Assembly: GCA_022426155.1 (NCBI GenBank)
Contig: JAKMEE010000028.1
Span: 1-55,441 of the forward strand
DNA from: Candidatus Poseidonia sp.
GTDB lineage: Archaea; Thermoplasmatota; Poseidoniia; Poseidoniales; Poseidoniaceae
Direction of reading: 5' to 3'
DNA length: 55,441 nt
Every line of letters begins with the position of its first letter. Position 1 is the stretch's first letter. The notes beneath the pieces were generated by a model. That model did not search any database and had not been told where the DNA came from. It saw only the letters and a program-made list of their open reading frames with translations. Shown here in pieces: positions 37,201-44,048 of the stretch. Both the position numbers and the translations under genes were made by a program.

Positions 37201-39198
37201 CTCAATGGGGCCATTTATCCAGTGATAATGCGTGTGTTGGACCCGACATCTTACGAAGTTCTCGAAAATCATTCTTTCAACCTCGTTGTGTCTCCGTTGT
37301 TTATTGTTGAGGCAGAAGAATGGCCAAGTCTCATGGAATATCACCCAAATGGGGCCCGAACATGGTCTGTGTATCTAACCAACACTGGAAACAAAGATGT
37401 GACGGTGAACATCTCTTATGCTCTTACACGGGGTGGATTAACAACACCAACATCTGATTGGCAAATCTCAAACACAGCACCTACGCAATTGGCTCTGCCT
37501 CGCGATGTACCAGTTGAATTCAAATTCTCGGTGATGGCGACTGAGCCTGAACCCGATTTGACCTTCGCTGCAGATCTAAAAGTTCTCCTAACTCCAGTCG
37601 ATATCTCAGTCGAAGGAAATGCGGAATTTTACACTAGCCTGCGAATGAGTCGCTTCTTTGAATTCAGCGATACAAAAGTGACGCCACCTACGAACGATGG
37701 TCCGTCATCATACGAAATTCCTTATTCCCACATCCCAAACGGTCCAGCAGATACAGTCGCTTATGAATTGGAGTTATGCGGGTCAGAGCGTCTTGTAAAT
37801 CTTGCAAGCCTCGGGTTGAATGAATCGGATTATCTTTGGTCGTTCAGCGTGAATGTGGACGGTGTGAACTATCCTTTGGATTTAGCTCAAACCTGTGGTG
37901 CAAGCAGTAGCCTCGGTGAGGATTCGAGAATCACACTCCCCGCCAGAACGTCCTACACTACCGCCAACCCAATCCAAATCATCATCGATGCACCAAACCG
38001 CCCCAACATCCTTGCGGGAGATGGATGGGATTTGACCATGAGGTTATACCATCCAAATGAAAATGTAGGTTATTCAGAATTCGATGAAGCCACCTTCACC
38101 TACACTCTAGCAGTCTTTGCCGACCCTTCCATCACCAAGATGGGTCCAATTGGCGGTGAATTACTTGAAGGAGTCACACAAGTCTACGAAGTTGAAGTTA
38201 CCAACGAGGGAACTGCCATGGCCATTGGCGTGGGTGTCGTTTTGGACTGTCCTGGAGTGGTGGTTGGGGAACCCTCTCCTGCATTTGTTGATGTTTTGGG
38301 CGCAAGTGCAACGGTGACCTTCCAATGGAACGTTACAGCCGACACCATCAACTGGTGGGATGAGGCTGAATCTTCATCATGCACTGCAACAATCGAGTCC
38401 ATTTACATGGTTGGTAACGACGAGGCCAACGACGTTAAGACCATTGAGTCCAATGTATATTCATGGACGCCAGGGCTATCCATAGCATTCGTATCCTGTG
38501 TCGTTGCTGCGTTAGTTGCCTTTGCCTTCGTCCGTCTATCAGGCCAATCTGAAAAGTGGCAACTCGGAGGGATCTATCTCGGCTTGATCAGTTTCGGATT
38601 CGCCTTCCATCTCTTCAACATCAATTATTGGGGCCCATCAGTGCTGATCCTGAGCGCATTATGGCTCTGGCGAATGACATGGAAGAGCAGCGCAGAATTC
38701 CGGTTGATTCACGAAGATTATCAGCGAGCACGAAAGGGCGTCTCCACCGTATATTCGGACCATTTCCAAGCCCTTTCGGATGGACGCCGTCAACTCACTC
38801 TCATCCTCGCTCTTCCGATTCTCGGTATGATGGCAATTGTCCTTGGCCTCCCTCCACAGTTAGACCCAACACGTGACAACCTCGTCAGTTTGGTTGTGTT
38901 CTTTGGTATCACCATCTTCGGTGTGTGGTACCTTCTCAAGCGATCCGACAAGATGTATGGTAACCTCTACGGCCGCCTCACAGATGCCGAAATCAAGGCT
39001 ATCCGAATTGAGCGAGACCTGGGAGACCCTGCAAGACTCCTCAACGATTTGGCCAACGATGGATTGGATCTGAGCAATCTCTTGAGCCCAGGCGATAGTT
39101 CATCCACCATTGAAGAAATTGACGACATAGTTGCACCACAAACCGAACCGATCACGATTGACATAGGTTTGAATGAGGAGGTGGAGCCAGATGTCTGA
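34300..39198 (+). CDS. Giant exported Ig-like repeat protein with polytopic C-terminus, archaellum locus
   Basis: A 1632-residue protein of unknown function. It has a signal peptide (about residues 3-25, ending LAPLASG), then about 1350 residues of tandem Ig-like domains of the CARDB/NEW3 sort. The recurrent strand motif is visible as VQNIGSAAGEVSL, NIENTGNAPAPF, VSNVGNTPAEFNV, ITNIGNLAENI, LTNTGNKDVTVNI and VTNEGTAMAIGV. From about residue 1392 there are roughly five membrane helices (1392-1412, 1424-1458 in two, 1500-1520, 1527-1545) separated by a charged cytoplasmic-looking loop, and an acidic C-terminal tail. The TTG start is set by the SD at 34287. It overlaps the next gene by 8 bases and lies upstream of the archaellins. 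An envelope anchor or stator for the archaellum is an attractive inference; a simple adhesin is the alternative. Confidence 0.78.
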   Translation: MNNRGLSLGLVLLLLITGLAPLASGTSARTTPDFTITSFTLENAGSITSGGEIIVEDSTHTVRVQVQNIGSAAGEVSLTLYHQGSLTSGESIVQTVDLGVMAAGVSSNVILLEWTGTIGDDQTLSARVSSTTDSNINNNEQSMLLQVRNYQEVSVLNTVGFPSSGTPVVWPKTTIGLNVNLMNEGVKAFSASFSLSFVDPLNAANNFEILSGTIPVVNPGSLAAGGATAETITLDFDASAYTGNFEVTGTLVTNGVAWTKNTVFLDAQSMRFSDYHATLTPAQDRSTEPGQTTTLTYLIKNEGLLNDGYDVAASSLNTWADLSADTSTTATISPGATTAVLVPVTVPADAAMTDSETVTITLTSTEDPSASYTASTTVLAGESYEVVVTMPAVSQQLIPGQPTDINVNIENTGNAPAPFMLTSGLTSTPDNWDLSLSTPTTPIMMPGVSRDIVLTVTPPTIKFPRATNENTQAGSSMGVWVQAQSVYGGMPGIDSTPIEIRPVIAVDPGLPTDSIVMTVEEVMAARAGVGLEEFMDLEIQVRHNLVVDLTETVDASIAIGAITFTSDSTGGFNEATRWNSGISPTAFMDLELDSSDTTPAIFTLQGPNDNYPVSGTLEIPITVTPTLGAAHSGSNVIASTVTQTITVEIPPVLGYESYSDGILEADVGEETPFNLNFSNDGNNMTSYRLSMKDTLPINWVTSFSDTGTMRSTTILSLPADVADFPDESELHVSTYDLYVTTDQYATANTIEYLGIRVTEVDSGAFIGEFDIPIRVGEKVNAALSPTNQSINLTALDSIATRIVVSNVGNTPAEFNVWMDTADAGEVTFLMETPSQFQIGAGYDETIRIRLTASADARADELYMATVWVSNEESGLNLSANVVGNISENRVVGINTPTSIGVIPGTSETVDYNITNIGNLAENIIIETYMDSGWTVTPSNITLGLEIGDITDGSFTIDVPSLGAEDELLNGAIYPVIMRVLDPTSYEVLENHSFNLVVSPLFIVEAEEWPSLMEYHPNGARTWSVYLTNTGNKDVTVNISYALTRGGLTTPTSDWQISNTAPTQLALPRDVPVEFKFSVMATEPEPDLTFAADLKVLLTPVDISVEGNAEFYTSLRMSRFFEFSDTKVTPPTNDGPSSYEIPYSHIPNGPADTVAYELELCGSERLVNLASLGLNESDYLWSFSVNVDGVNYPLDLAQTCGASSSLGEDSRITLPARTSYTTANPIQIIIDAPNRPNILAGDGWDLTMRLYHPNENVGYSEFDEATFTYTLAVFADPSITKMGPIGGELLEGVTQVYEVEVTNEGTAMAIGVGVVLDCPGVVVGEPSPAFVDVLGASATVTFQWNVTADTINWWDEAESSSCTATIESIYMVGNDEANDVKTIESNVYSWTPGLSIAFVSCVVAALVAFAFVRLSGQSEKWQLGGIYLGLISFGFAFHLFNINYWGPSVLILSALWLWRMTWKSSAEFRLIHEDYQRARKGVSTVYSDHFQALSDGRRQLTLILALPILGMMAIVLGLPPQLDPTRDNLVSLVVFFGITIFGVWYLLKRSDKMYGNLYGRLTDAEIKAIRIERDLGDPARLLNDLANDGLDLSNLLSPGDSSSTIEEIDDIVAPQTEPITIDIGLNEEVEPDV
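39177..39183 (+). promoter_or_regulatory. Strong Shine-Dalgarno inside the end of the giant gene
   Basis: GGAGGTG, within a longer GAGGAGGTGGAG run, ends 7 bases before the ATG at 39191. It selects this start over an in-frame codon at 39173 and shows that the coiled-coil protein is translated from the same message as the giant protein. Confidence 0.7.
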
Positions 39199-40129
39199 AG
39201 ACGAAGATCTCGAAGTATCCCCTGAGATGTTAGCCACAATGGAAGAGGGCATCCGTGAAGCTTCACAAACCCTCACGGACCTCGCAAGAAAAGCAGCACG
39301 ACGTGAGAATGCAAGCCTTGCAGAGAGCGACATGGATCTCGGAGAGGCCAAGGTCTACCTCAGCCTGCACAATCTCAGTCGTGCTCAGAAGAACATCAAG
39401 CAAGCGGAGCAGACATTGGATGAATTAGAAGAAGATGTCCTCCACCTCCGTCGTAGCATTGCCATGTTGCATCGTCTTCTTGCGAATAAGCACATCACGC
39501 TCGATGAGGCTGAACACATCCTTTTCAAATTACGGGAATCAACCGCAGCGGCAGAAGTTGGTGATATACGAGCAGCCACCTCGGAAGTAGAATACCTTCT
39601 CGAAGATTTGATCGGAGGAAATTCATCAACTCTCAACCCTTTCCTCTTCCGCCATTTCTGGATGGGCGTCGACACACGATGGCCAGCAGGTGGCGATTCA
39701 GGTGTTCTATTGATTCGAATCATCAACGACGGGCCAATCCCCATGCCAATGCTTCGCCTTGAACCTCCTATCCCAAGTGGGTGGACTGCTATACCAGCGA
39801 ATGTTGACCTACCAGTCATTGCACCTGGAGGGAACATCCCAATTCGTTTCGATATCAAACCAGGCTACCATTTGACTTCTGAGGATATTCCGCTAACACG
39901 TAAACTCTCTGTTGCGACCTCTTACGAGATGCGGTCTGGTGAAATCAATGTGACCATACGCGCTCAGAACCGTTCAATGGAACCTCTTACTGAGGTACTT
40001 CTCACACCCTGGATTCCCGACGGATTTGCCGCTGAAGAAGTGCCATTCATTCGTACCCTCGCTCCCGATGAAGTGGCGGTTGTTCGTATACCGCTCCGCA
40101 TCAACCTTGGTCAAGGAGGCGCTTCTTGA
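39191..40129 (+). CDS. Coiled-coil plus beta-sandwich protein, archaellum locus, unknown function
   Basis: A 312-residue protein without signal peptide or membrane helix. Residues 10-145 are highly charged and helical with coiled-coil character (RAQKNIKQAEQTLDELEEDV). Residues 165-312 form a beta-sandwich with the layout of NEW3/CARDB domains (VLLIRIINDGPIP, PSGWTAIPANVDLPVI, APGGNIPIRFDIKPG), the same kind that fills the upstream exported giant, but here apparently in the cytoplasm. Its ATG overlaps the giant gene's stop by 8 bases, and 44 bases separate it from the first archaellin. Being locked between the giant membrane protein and the archaellins suggests it bridges the cytoplasmic side of the giant protein to the motor, perhaps as a stand-in for missing ArlC/D/E functions. 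No family recognised. Confidence 0.72.
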   Translation: MSEDEDLEVSPEMLATMEEGIREASQTLTDLARKAARRENASLAESDMDLGEAKVYLSLHNLSRAQKNIKQAEQTLDELEEDVLHLRRSIAMLHRLLANKHITLDEAEHILFKLRESTAAAEVGDIRAATSEVEYLLEDLIGGNSSTLNPFLFRHFWMGVDTRWPAGGDSGVLLIRIINDGPIPMPMLRLEPPIPSGWTAIPANVDLPVIAPGGNIPIRFDIKPGYHLTSEDIPLTRKLSVATSYEMRSGEINVTIRAQNRSMEPLTEVLLTPWIPDGFAAEEVPFIRTLAPDEVAVVRIPLRINLGQGGAS

Positions 40130-40173
40130 CCCATCCTATTCCATCCGCAAGAGGCGGAGGATACAAAACAAAA

Positions 40174-40713
40174 ATGGTGAAAAAAATGAAAAACGAAAAA
40201 ACGAACGAAGAAAGCGATAACATCGCTGCGATCGGTATTGGTGCAATGATTGTCTTCATTGCACTCATCTTGGTTGCTGCGGTGGCAGCTGCTGTCATTA
40301 TTCAGACAGCGGAAAAACTGCAACAAAACGCACAAAAGACTGGCGATGACACGCAGAAGTCAATGGCGAACAAGATCAACATCATCGGTGCAGTCAAAGG
40401 CGCCGGTAGTACTGTTGTCTTTACCATGGAACTTGCTGCTGGTAGTTCGGCAGTTGCTGCAAACACTGTCCGATGGACTGCTGTTTGTTCTGCTGGTGTT
40501 GATTCAGGTACCTTGAATGGTGCAACAAATATCAACACTGCTGGTGCTTCCAACCCCGTTGCATTCTCACCCAATGAGGTCTACAGTCACACAATGACTT
40601 TGGGTACCTGCGGTACAAACGCTGACGTCACACTCATGATTGACTCGGCAGGTGCAGGTTTTACATACGAACGATTTGATGCATCGGTGGCGCAAGGGCT
40701 TTCCGTTATTTGA
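40174..40713 (+). CDS. arlB: Archaellin (type IV pilin-like filament subunit), copy 1
   Basis: A 179-residue archaellum filament subunit. The N-terminal hydrophobic alpha helix has the canonical archaellin sequence (AIGIGAMIVFIALILVAAV, then AAAVIIQTAEKLQQNAQK), which packs in the filament core; the rest is a short beta-rich outer domain with two cysteines that could pair. The leader before the cleavage region begins with Lys but ends acidic (KTNEESDNIAA) and lacks the usual Lys/Arg-Gly before the mature start. It would be processed by a class III (ArlK/FlaK) prepilin peptidase, which is not in this window. ATG 40174 has GGAGG 13 bases upstream; ATG 40186 is an alternative. An identical 43-residue block occurs in the next gene. 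Confidence 0.93.
   Translation: MVKKMKNEKTNEESDNIAAIGIGAMIVFIALILVAAVAAAVIIQTAEKLQQNAQKTGDDTQKSMANKINIIGAVKGAGSTVVFTMELAAGSSAVAANTVRWTAVCSAGVDSGTLNGATNINTAGASNPVAFSPNEVYSHTMTLGTCGTNADVTLMIDSAGAGFTYERFDASVAQGLSVI
40225..40353 (+). repeat. Archaellin core-helix block, copy 1
   Basis: This 43-codon segment encodes the same amino acids as 40764-40892 but with many synonymous differences. It is a protein-level duplication held by selection, not a recent DNA repeat. Confidence 0.85.
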
Positions 40714-40724
40714 GGTGATGAAAG

Positions 40725-41261
40725 ATGGAACATAAGAATCTAGAAGAAGAAGAAGACACTCTCGCTGCTATCGGTATCGGTGCAATGATTGTATTTATTG
40801 CATTGATTTTGGTTGCTGCTGTCGCAGCAGCTGTCATCATCCAAACCGCTGAAAAACTTCAACAGAATGCTCAGAAAACTGGAGATGACACCGCAAAACA
40901 AAGCACATCCCGTTTCATGGTAAACGGTGGTGTTTTGTCCGCTGCAAATACATTCATGTTGTTTGTCAAACTTGCTCCCGGTAGTACTGCCGTTACCAAT
41001 ACTGATATCATTGCCCAGTTGGGTTGTGCAGCAGGTAATGAAAATATAGACGCCAATAACATTGCCATTTACACGATGGACACGGCTTCTGCTGCAACTC
41101 CAGCAATCACTAACGTTGCTCCTGCAGTTGGATACGCAATGGTTATTTCTGCTGCTACATGCACAACTGGTACTATCACCATGATGCTTCACATCGAAGG
41201 CAGTGGTTCAACTTACCAAGTGCTTGAAGTTCCTGCTACAGTTGGTCAGCCAATTATCTGA
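40725..41261 (+). CDS. arlB: Archaellin (type IV pilin-like filament subunit), copy 2
   Basis: A 178-residue second filament subunit, 11 bases after copy 1, with GAGGTGATG just before its ATG. The leader is strongly acidic (EHKNLEEEEDTLAA) and the core helix is identical to that of copy 1 over 43 residues. After this block the two diverge almost completely in the exposed beta domain, although both keep two cysteines (LGCAAG and AATCTTG here). This pattern, a shared buried core with different surface domains, is usual for major and minor archaellins. The downstream ArlC/D/E-like gene starts 33 bases later, so the whole set is one operon. Confidence 0.93.
   Translation: MEHKNLEEEEDTLAAIGIGAMIVFIALILVAAVAAAVIIQTAEKLQQNAQKTGDDTAKQSTSRFMVNGGVLSAANTFMLFVKLAPGSTAVTNTDIIAQLGCAAGNENIDANNIAIYTMDTASAATPAITNVAPAVGYAMVISAATCTTGTITMMLHIEGSGSTYQVLEVPATVGQPII
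40764..40892 (+). repeat. Archaellin core-helix block, copy 2
   Basis: Second copy of the 43-codon block of 40225-40353. The encoded residues are identical while the codons differ at many third positions. Confidence 0.85.
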
Positions 41262-41294
41262 TTTCTGAGCATTTTGCTCAGAGGAGAGATCAAT

Positions 41295-42155
41295 ATGGCA
41301 TGGCCATTTAGTGGAAACTCTGGAGGGAAAAGCGCAGACCAATCATTGAGTGAAGAACGCCTGAAAATTTTGGCCAACGTGGCCATTGAACAGGTGCCCT
41401 TCCCCGAACAGGGAATTCTCAATGAAGAAGATGCGTGGACCATTTCTCCAGGACCAACCAAAGCACGGATTAACAGTCAAACCAGCGTGCCTAATGTTGC
41501 AGCAGCTCTCGCACCTGCGAGCGCTCCAGCGCAAGTGGCACCCGCAACGGTGGACACTTCTGGTCTTGAACGACTCATTAGTAGTCGTCTCGACATGGTA
41601 GAAGACGTCCTACGGCTGGTGGAAGTACGCCTTGAAGAAGGTGCAGCACCAGCCGCGGCCTCAGCAGAAAGTGCTGAGGGCGAAGAAGGCGTTGTTGACG
41701 GCGATGGCGAAGAAGGAAGCATGTCTTCTGGCGATCGTATCATCTCGGCTGATGGCGAAGTTGTCGAACTTGAAGGTGTCAATCGCATGATGGCAGAAGA
41801 TGAAGCTCCACTTGTGGAACTTTACGAAGCCCAGGCCTTGGCAGCCAACCCGTTCCTCGTAGCTCCCAAAATGGGCGGCTCTGGTTCGTCCAATCAAACG
41901 GGCGCTCCGACGGTGGCAGCCTTGTTGCTTGATCAGATGTCGGGTATGGCCGCTGTGAGTTTTGCACAGAAAGCCATTGATTCCGGTATGCTCACGCAAG
42001 CCGAAGGAAGTTCTGTTCTAGCAATCGTCCAGCTTGCCTCACCAGGCTCTGCTGACGCTGCTTTGGACGACCACCTACCTCACCGTGAGTTGCTGACATT
42101 TTCAGCACTGGTTTCATCTTGGCGACAATTGCAAACCCTTCGAGGTGAAGCGTGA
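41295..42155 (+). CDS. ArlC/D/E-like archaellum cytoplasmic accessory protein
   Basis: A 286-residue cytoplasmic protein at the place where archaellum operons carry ArlC, D and E, which form the cytoplasmic ring and link to chemotaxis. Residues 91-115 form a charged helix like that of ArlC (LISSRLDMVEDVLRLVEVRL). A low-complexity Ala/Glu/Gly/Asp stretch covers about 118-145. The C-terminal ~100 residues resemble the ArlD/E domain: a helix like VAALLLDQMSGMAAVSFAQK, a GML turn, and DDHLPHRELLTFSALV near the end, where the family has a DHL-x-S-L-like segment. It is thus probably one protein combining C-like and D/E-like parts. SD GAGGAGAG precedes the ATG. Similarity is recognisable but not strong. 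Confidence 0.65.
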   Translation: MAWPFSGNSGGKSADQSLSEERLKILANVAIEQVPFPEQGILNEEDAWTISPGPTKARINSQTSVPNVAAALAPASAPAQVAPATVDTSGLERLISSRLDMVEDVLRLVEVRLEEGAAPAAASAESAEGEEGVVDGDGEEGSMSSGDRIISADGEVVELEGVNRMMAEDEAPLVELYEAQALAANPFLVAPKMGGSGSSNQTGAPTVAALLLDQMSGMAAVSFAQKAIDSGMLTQAEGSSVLAIVQLASPGSADAALDDHLPHRELLTFSALVSSWRQLQTLRGEA

Positions 42156-42156
42156 A

Positions 42157-42807
42157 ATGGGTGGTTCGGTTGGCATCGGAGGATTGATCATCGGTATTTC
42201 GATGTTGGTTGTTTTTTCAATGGCCTATCAATCCATCAATTCCCAAATCAGTTCAGGTCTTGACCGAATTGATGATGCGGAACAACCGATTCCAACCTTT
42301 ACCATCGATGACGCAACACTATGGGAAGGTGCAGTAGTAGGTTATACTATCACAACACCAGGCACCCTTTATACCAACGGAACCCTGACAACGAGTACAG
42401 GTGGTTTTGCAGGAACATACACGGTGGATGGAGGTGGAACAATTATTGACGTGGTGATCACCAGCCACGGAAATTATTCTTCTGCCCCAACACCAACTAT
42501 CACCTGTTCGACCCCGTGCAGTTCAAATTCAGGAAATGCGGCTATAGGTTTCACCCTTGGAAATGCAGTTCATGCTAACTTCACCAATTTAGGGTCCACC
42601 ACCATTGATTTTGATGAGATGTGGATTACATGGAACGGAATGTACGCTAATCAGTTCAGTTCCTACTATACGTCGACTATTTCATCGACGAATTGGTACA
42701 CTGGTGAAACATTGTATCTGGAATTAATTGACCCAACTTTGGATCCTGGTAACACCCGAATTTCGATGACGGTGGGACCAACCAGTATTGGCCATGTATT
42801 GGCTTGA
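42157..42807 (+). CDS. arlF: ArlF archaellum stator protein with an inserted domain
   Basis: A 216-residue membrane-anchored external protein. In known systems ArlF forms, with ArlG, the stator that grips the S-layer. The N-terminal helix (GGLIIGISMLVVFSMAYQS) followed by ISSGLDRIDDAEQ is ArlF-like, and the last ~80 residues (VHANFTNLGSTTIDFDEMWI onward, ending in WYTGETLYLEL) are the usual beta-sandwich. Between them, residues ~62-135 are an insertion not expected in ArlF. The start follows the upstream stop by one base, with GAGGTGA upstream. Alternative: a second ArlG-like protein, but its order before ArlG and the leader helix favour ArlF. Confidence 0.75.
   Translation: MGGSVGIGGLIIGISMLVVFSMAYQSINSQISSGLDRIDDAEQPIPTFTIDDATLWEGAVVGYTITTPGTLYTNGTLTTSTGGFAGTYTVDGGGTIIDVVITSHGNYSSAPTPTITCSTPCSSNSGNAAIGFTLGNAVHANFTNLGSTTIDFDEMWITWNGMYANQFSSYYTSTISSTNWYTGETLYLELIDPTLDPGNTRISMTVGPTSIGHVLA
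42340..42561 (+). other. Inserted Gly/Thr/Ser-rich beta module within ArlF
   Basis: About 74 residues interrupting the ArlF sandwich. It consists of short strands rich in Thr, Gly and Ser, with YTITTPGTLYTNGTL, YTVDGGGTIIDVV and HGNYSSAPTPTIT, and a Cys pair (CSTPC). The last motif resembles the G-x-G-Y-x-x-x-P-T-V-x-I repeat seen in many extracellular and phage structural proteins, which suggests an acquired surface-binding module. Confidence 0.5.
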
Positions 42808-42816
42808 GGGAGAATC

Positions 42817-43311
42817 ATGGCAGACGGCGGAGCATCTTCTTTCATCATGCTGGTTACAGCATTGCTGATTTCAGGCAGTGTGAGTGCCATCCTGGTTACA
42901 GAATGGGGAAAGGCGACAACCGTGATTCAAAAAAGCGAGCGAAAAGCCACCTATGAATCTGCTATTAGCATTGAATTCGCAGGAGATCCAGCGATGGTCA
43001 GTTATGATGTCCAACCGGGTGTTAACGATACCATCAGCTTCTATGTTCTCAATTCAGGAAGCCACGAGATGAGCACAATCTATGATGTACTCATCGATGG
43101 GTTGTCTCCGGGTAGTACGACGGAAAGTATCGTTCCCTCTGGAACGGAATGGTTACCTGGCTACTTGCTTCTTGTCTCAGTGGATGATTCCTCGTTTTCC
43201 TATTCCGATGGAGATGACATCAATCTCTACTTCGTTGGTCTTTCCGAAGAACTTGCAGGAAATACTTACTCAAGCGTCATGATGAAGGAGGTTCGATTGA
43301 ATGTCATTTGA
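42817..43311 (+). CDS. arlG: ArlG archaellum stator protein
   Basis: A 164-residue protein with an N-terminal pilin-like hydrophobic helix (SSFIMLVTALLISGSVSAIL) and an external beta-sandwich. ISFYVLNSGSHEMS and YDVLIDGLSPGS match the strand and VDG turn of the ArlF/ArlG fold. In known archaella ArlG forms a short filament capped by ArlF and anchors the motor to the envelope. GAGGGAGAATC directly precedes the ATG. It ends by overlapping arlH by 11 bases, so the two are translationally coupled. Confidence 0.82.
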   Translation: MADGGASSFIMLVTALLISGSVSAILVTEWGKATTVIQKSERKATYESAISIEFAGDPAMVSYDVQPGVNDTISFYVLNSGSHEMSTIYDVLIDGLSPGSTTESIVPSGTEWLPGYLLLVSVDDSSFSYSDGDDINLYFVGLSEELAGNTYSSVMMKEVRLNVI

Positions 43312-44035
43312 AGAGAATCCTTTTTTGATTGCACACAAACCCGTTGAGGATGGATTTCCATTTGAAGTGGAAACAGATTCCCTTGGAGATTCAATGGGAC
43401 TGCGTTTGCCCAACCGTTCCATGTACATGGTTCAAGGGAAAGTTGGATCTGGTAAATCTTTGATTTCTCAGCGTCTAACTCATGGAATGCTTGAAAATGG
43501 CGTCAAGGTACTTGTCATCACCACTGAACTCACCACAAGAGGGTGGATTGAACAAATGGAAAGCATTGGTTATGGCGTCACACATGCCATCCGTGAAGGA
43601 CGATTGATGGTACTCAGTCGTTATGGAACCGTTGCTGAATCCAAAGACGATGTAACGCTGGATGATGTTTTGGCCAGTCCAGCAGTTCCTGCTGCCGACG
43701 TCGTTGTGTTTGATTCCGCCAGTGCACTCATGCCCACAGACCTTGATGATTCTGGACGTTTTGCTTTGATGCAACAATTTAGAAAAATTGCTTCTGATGG
43801 ACGTTCATTCCTACTTTGCGTTGATCCTGATGAAATGGATGGCAAATTGCTCCACTCGATGCGAGCTTCTTCGGAGGTTGTGCTCGATATGGAGAATGCC
43901 ATGATCGGTGGAGAAATCAAACGAAATATCGTTGTCACTCGTTTCTTGCGGGCTGCAGGCCCGATTCAAACCTCCATTGGATGGAGAGTCGAACCTGGCA
44001 TGGGTTTCATCGTCGATATTACGGCGGTCAGTTGA
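43301..44035 (+). CDS. arlH: ArlH, KaiC-like ATP-binding motor regulator
   Basis: A 244-residue cytoplasmic RecA/KaiC-fold protein that binds ATP and docks on the ArlI hexamer in the archaellum motor. Walker A is GKVGSGKS (residues 46-53) and Walker B is VVVFDSAS (about 136-143). The segment TTELTTRGWIEQMESIGYGV matches the catalytic-Glu-like region after strand 2 (TTE), as in the family. The length is typical. It starts within the last codons of arlG and is followed 13 bases later by arlI, with GAGGAGG between. Confidence 0.93.
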   Translation: MSFEENPFLIAHKPVEDGFPFEVETDSLGDSMGLRLPNRSMYMVQGKVGSGKSLISQRLTHGMLENGVKVLVITTELTTRGWIEQMESIGYGVTHAIREGRLMVLSRYGTVAESKDDVTLDDVLASPAVPAADVVVFDSASALMPTDLDDSGRFALMQQFRKIASDGRSFLLCVDPDEMDGKLLHSMRASSEVVLDMENAMIGGEIKRNIVVTRFLRAAGPIQTSIGWRVEPGMGFIVDITAVS

Positions 44036-44048
44036 GGAGGTCAAAAGC

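Noticed and set aside
40225-40892. Direct DNA repeat or recent duplication between the archaellin genes
   Set aside because: The encoded residues are identical but many third codon positions differ, so it is an old duplication under selection.
43908-44048. Upstream extension of arlI inside arlH
   Set aside because: Not similar to ArlI, and the GAGGAGG at 44034-44040 marks ATG 44049.
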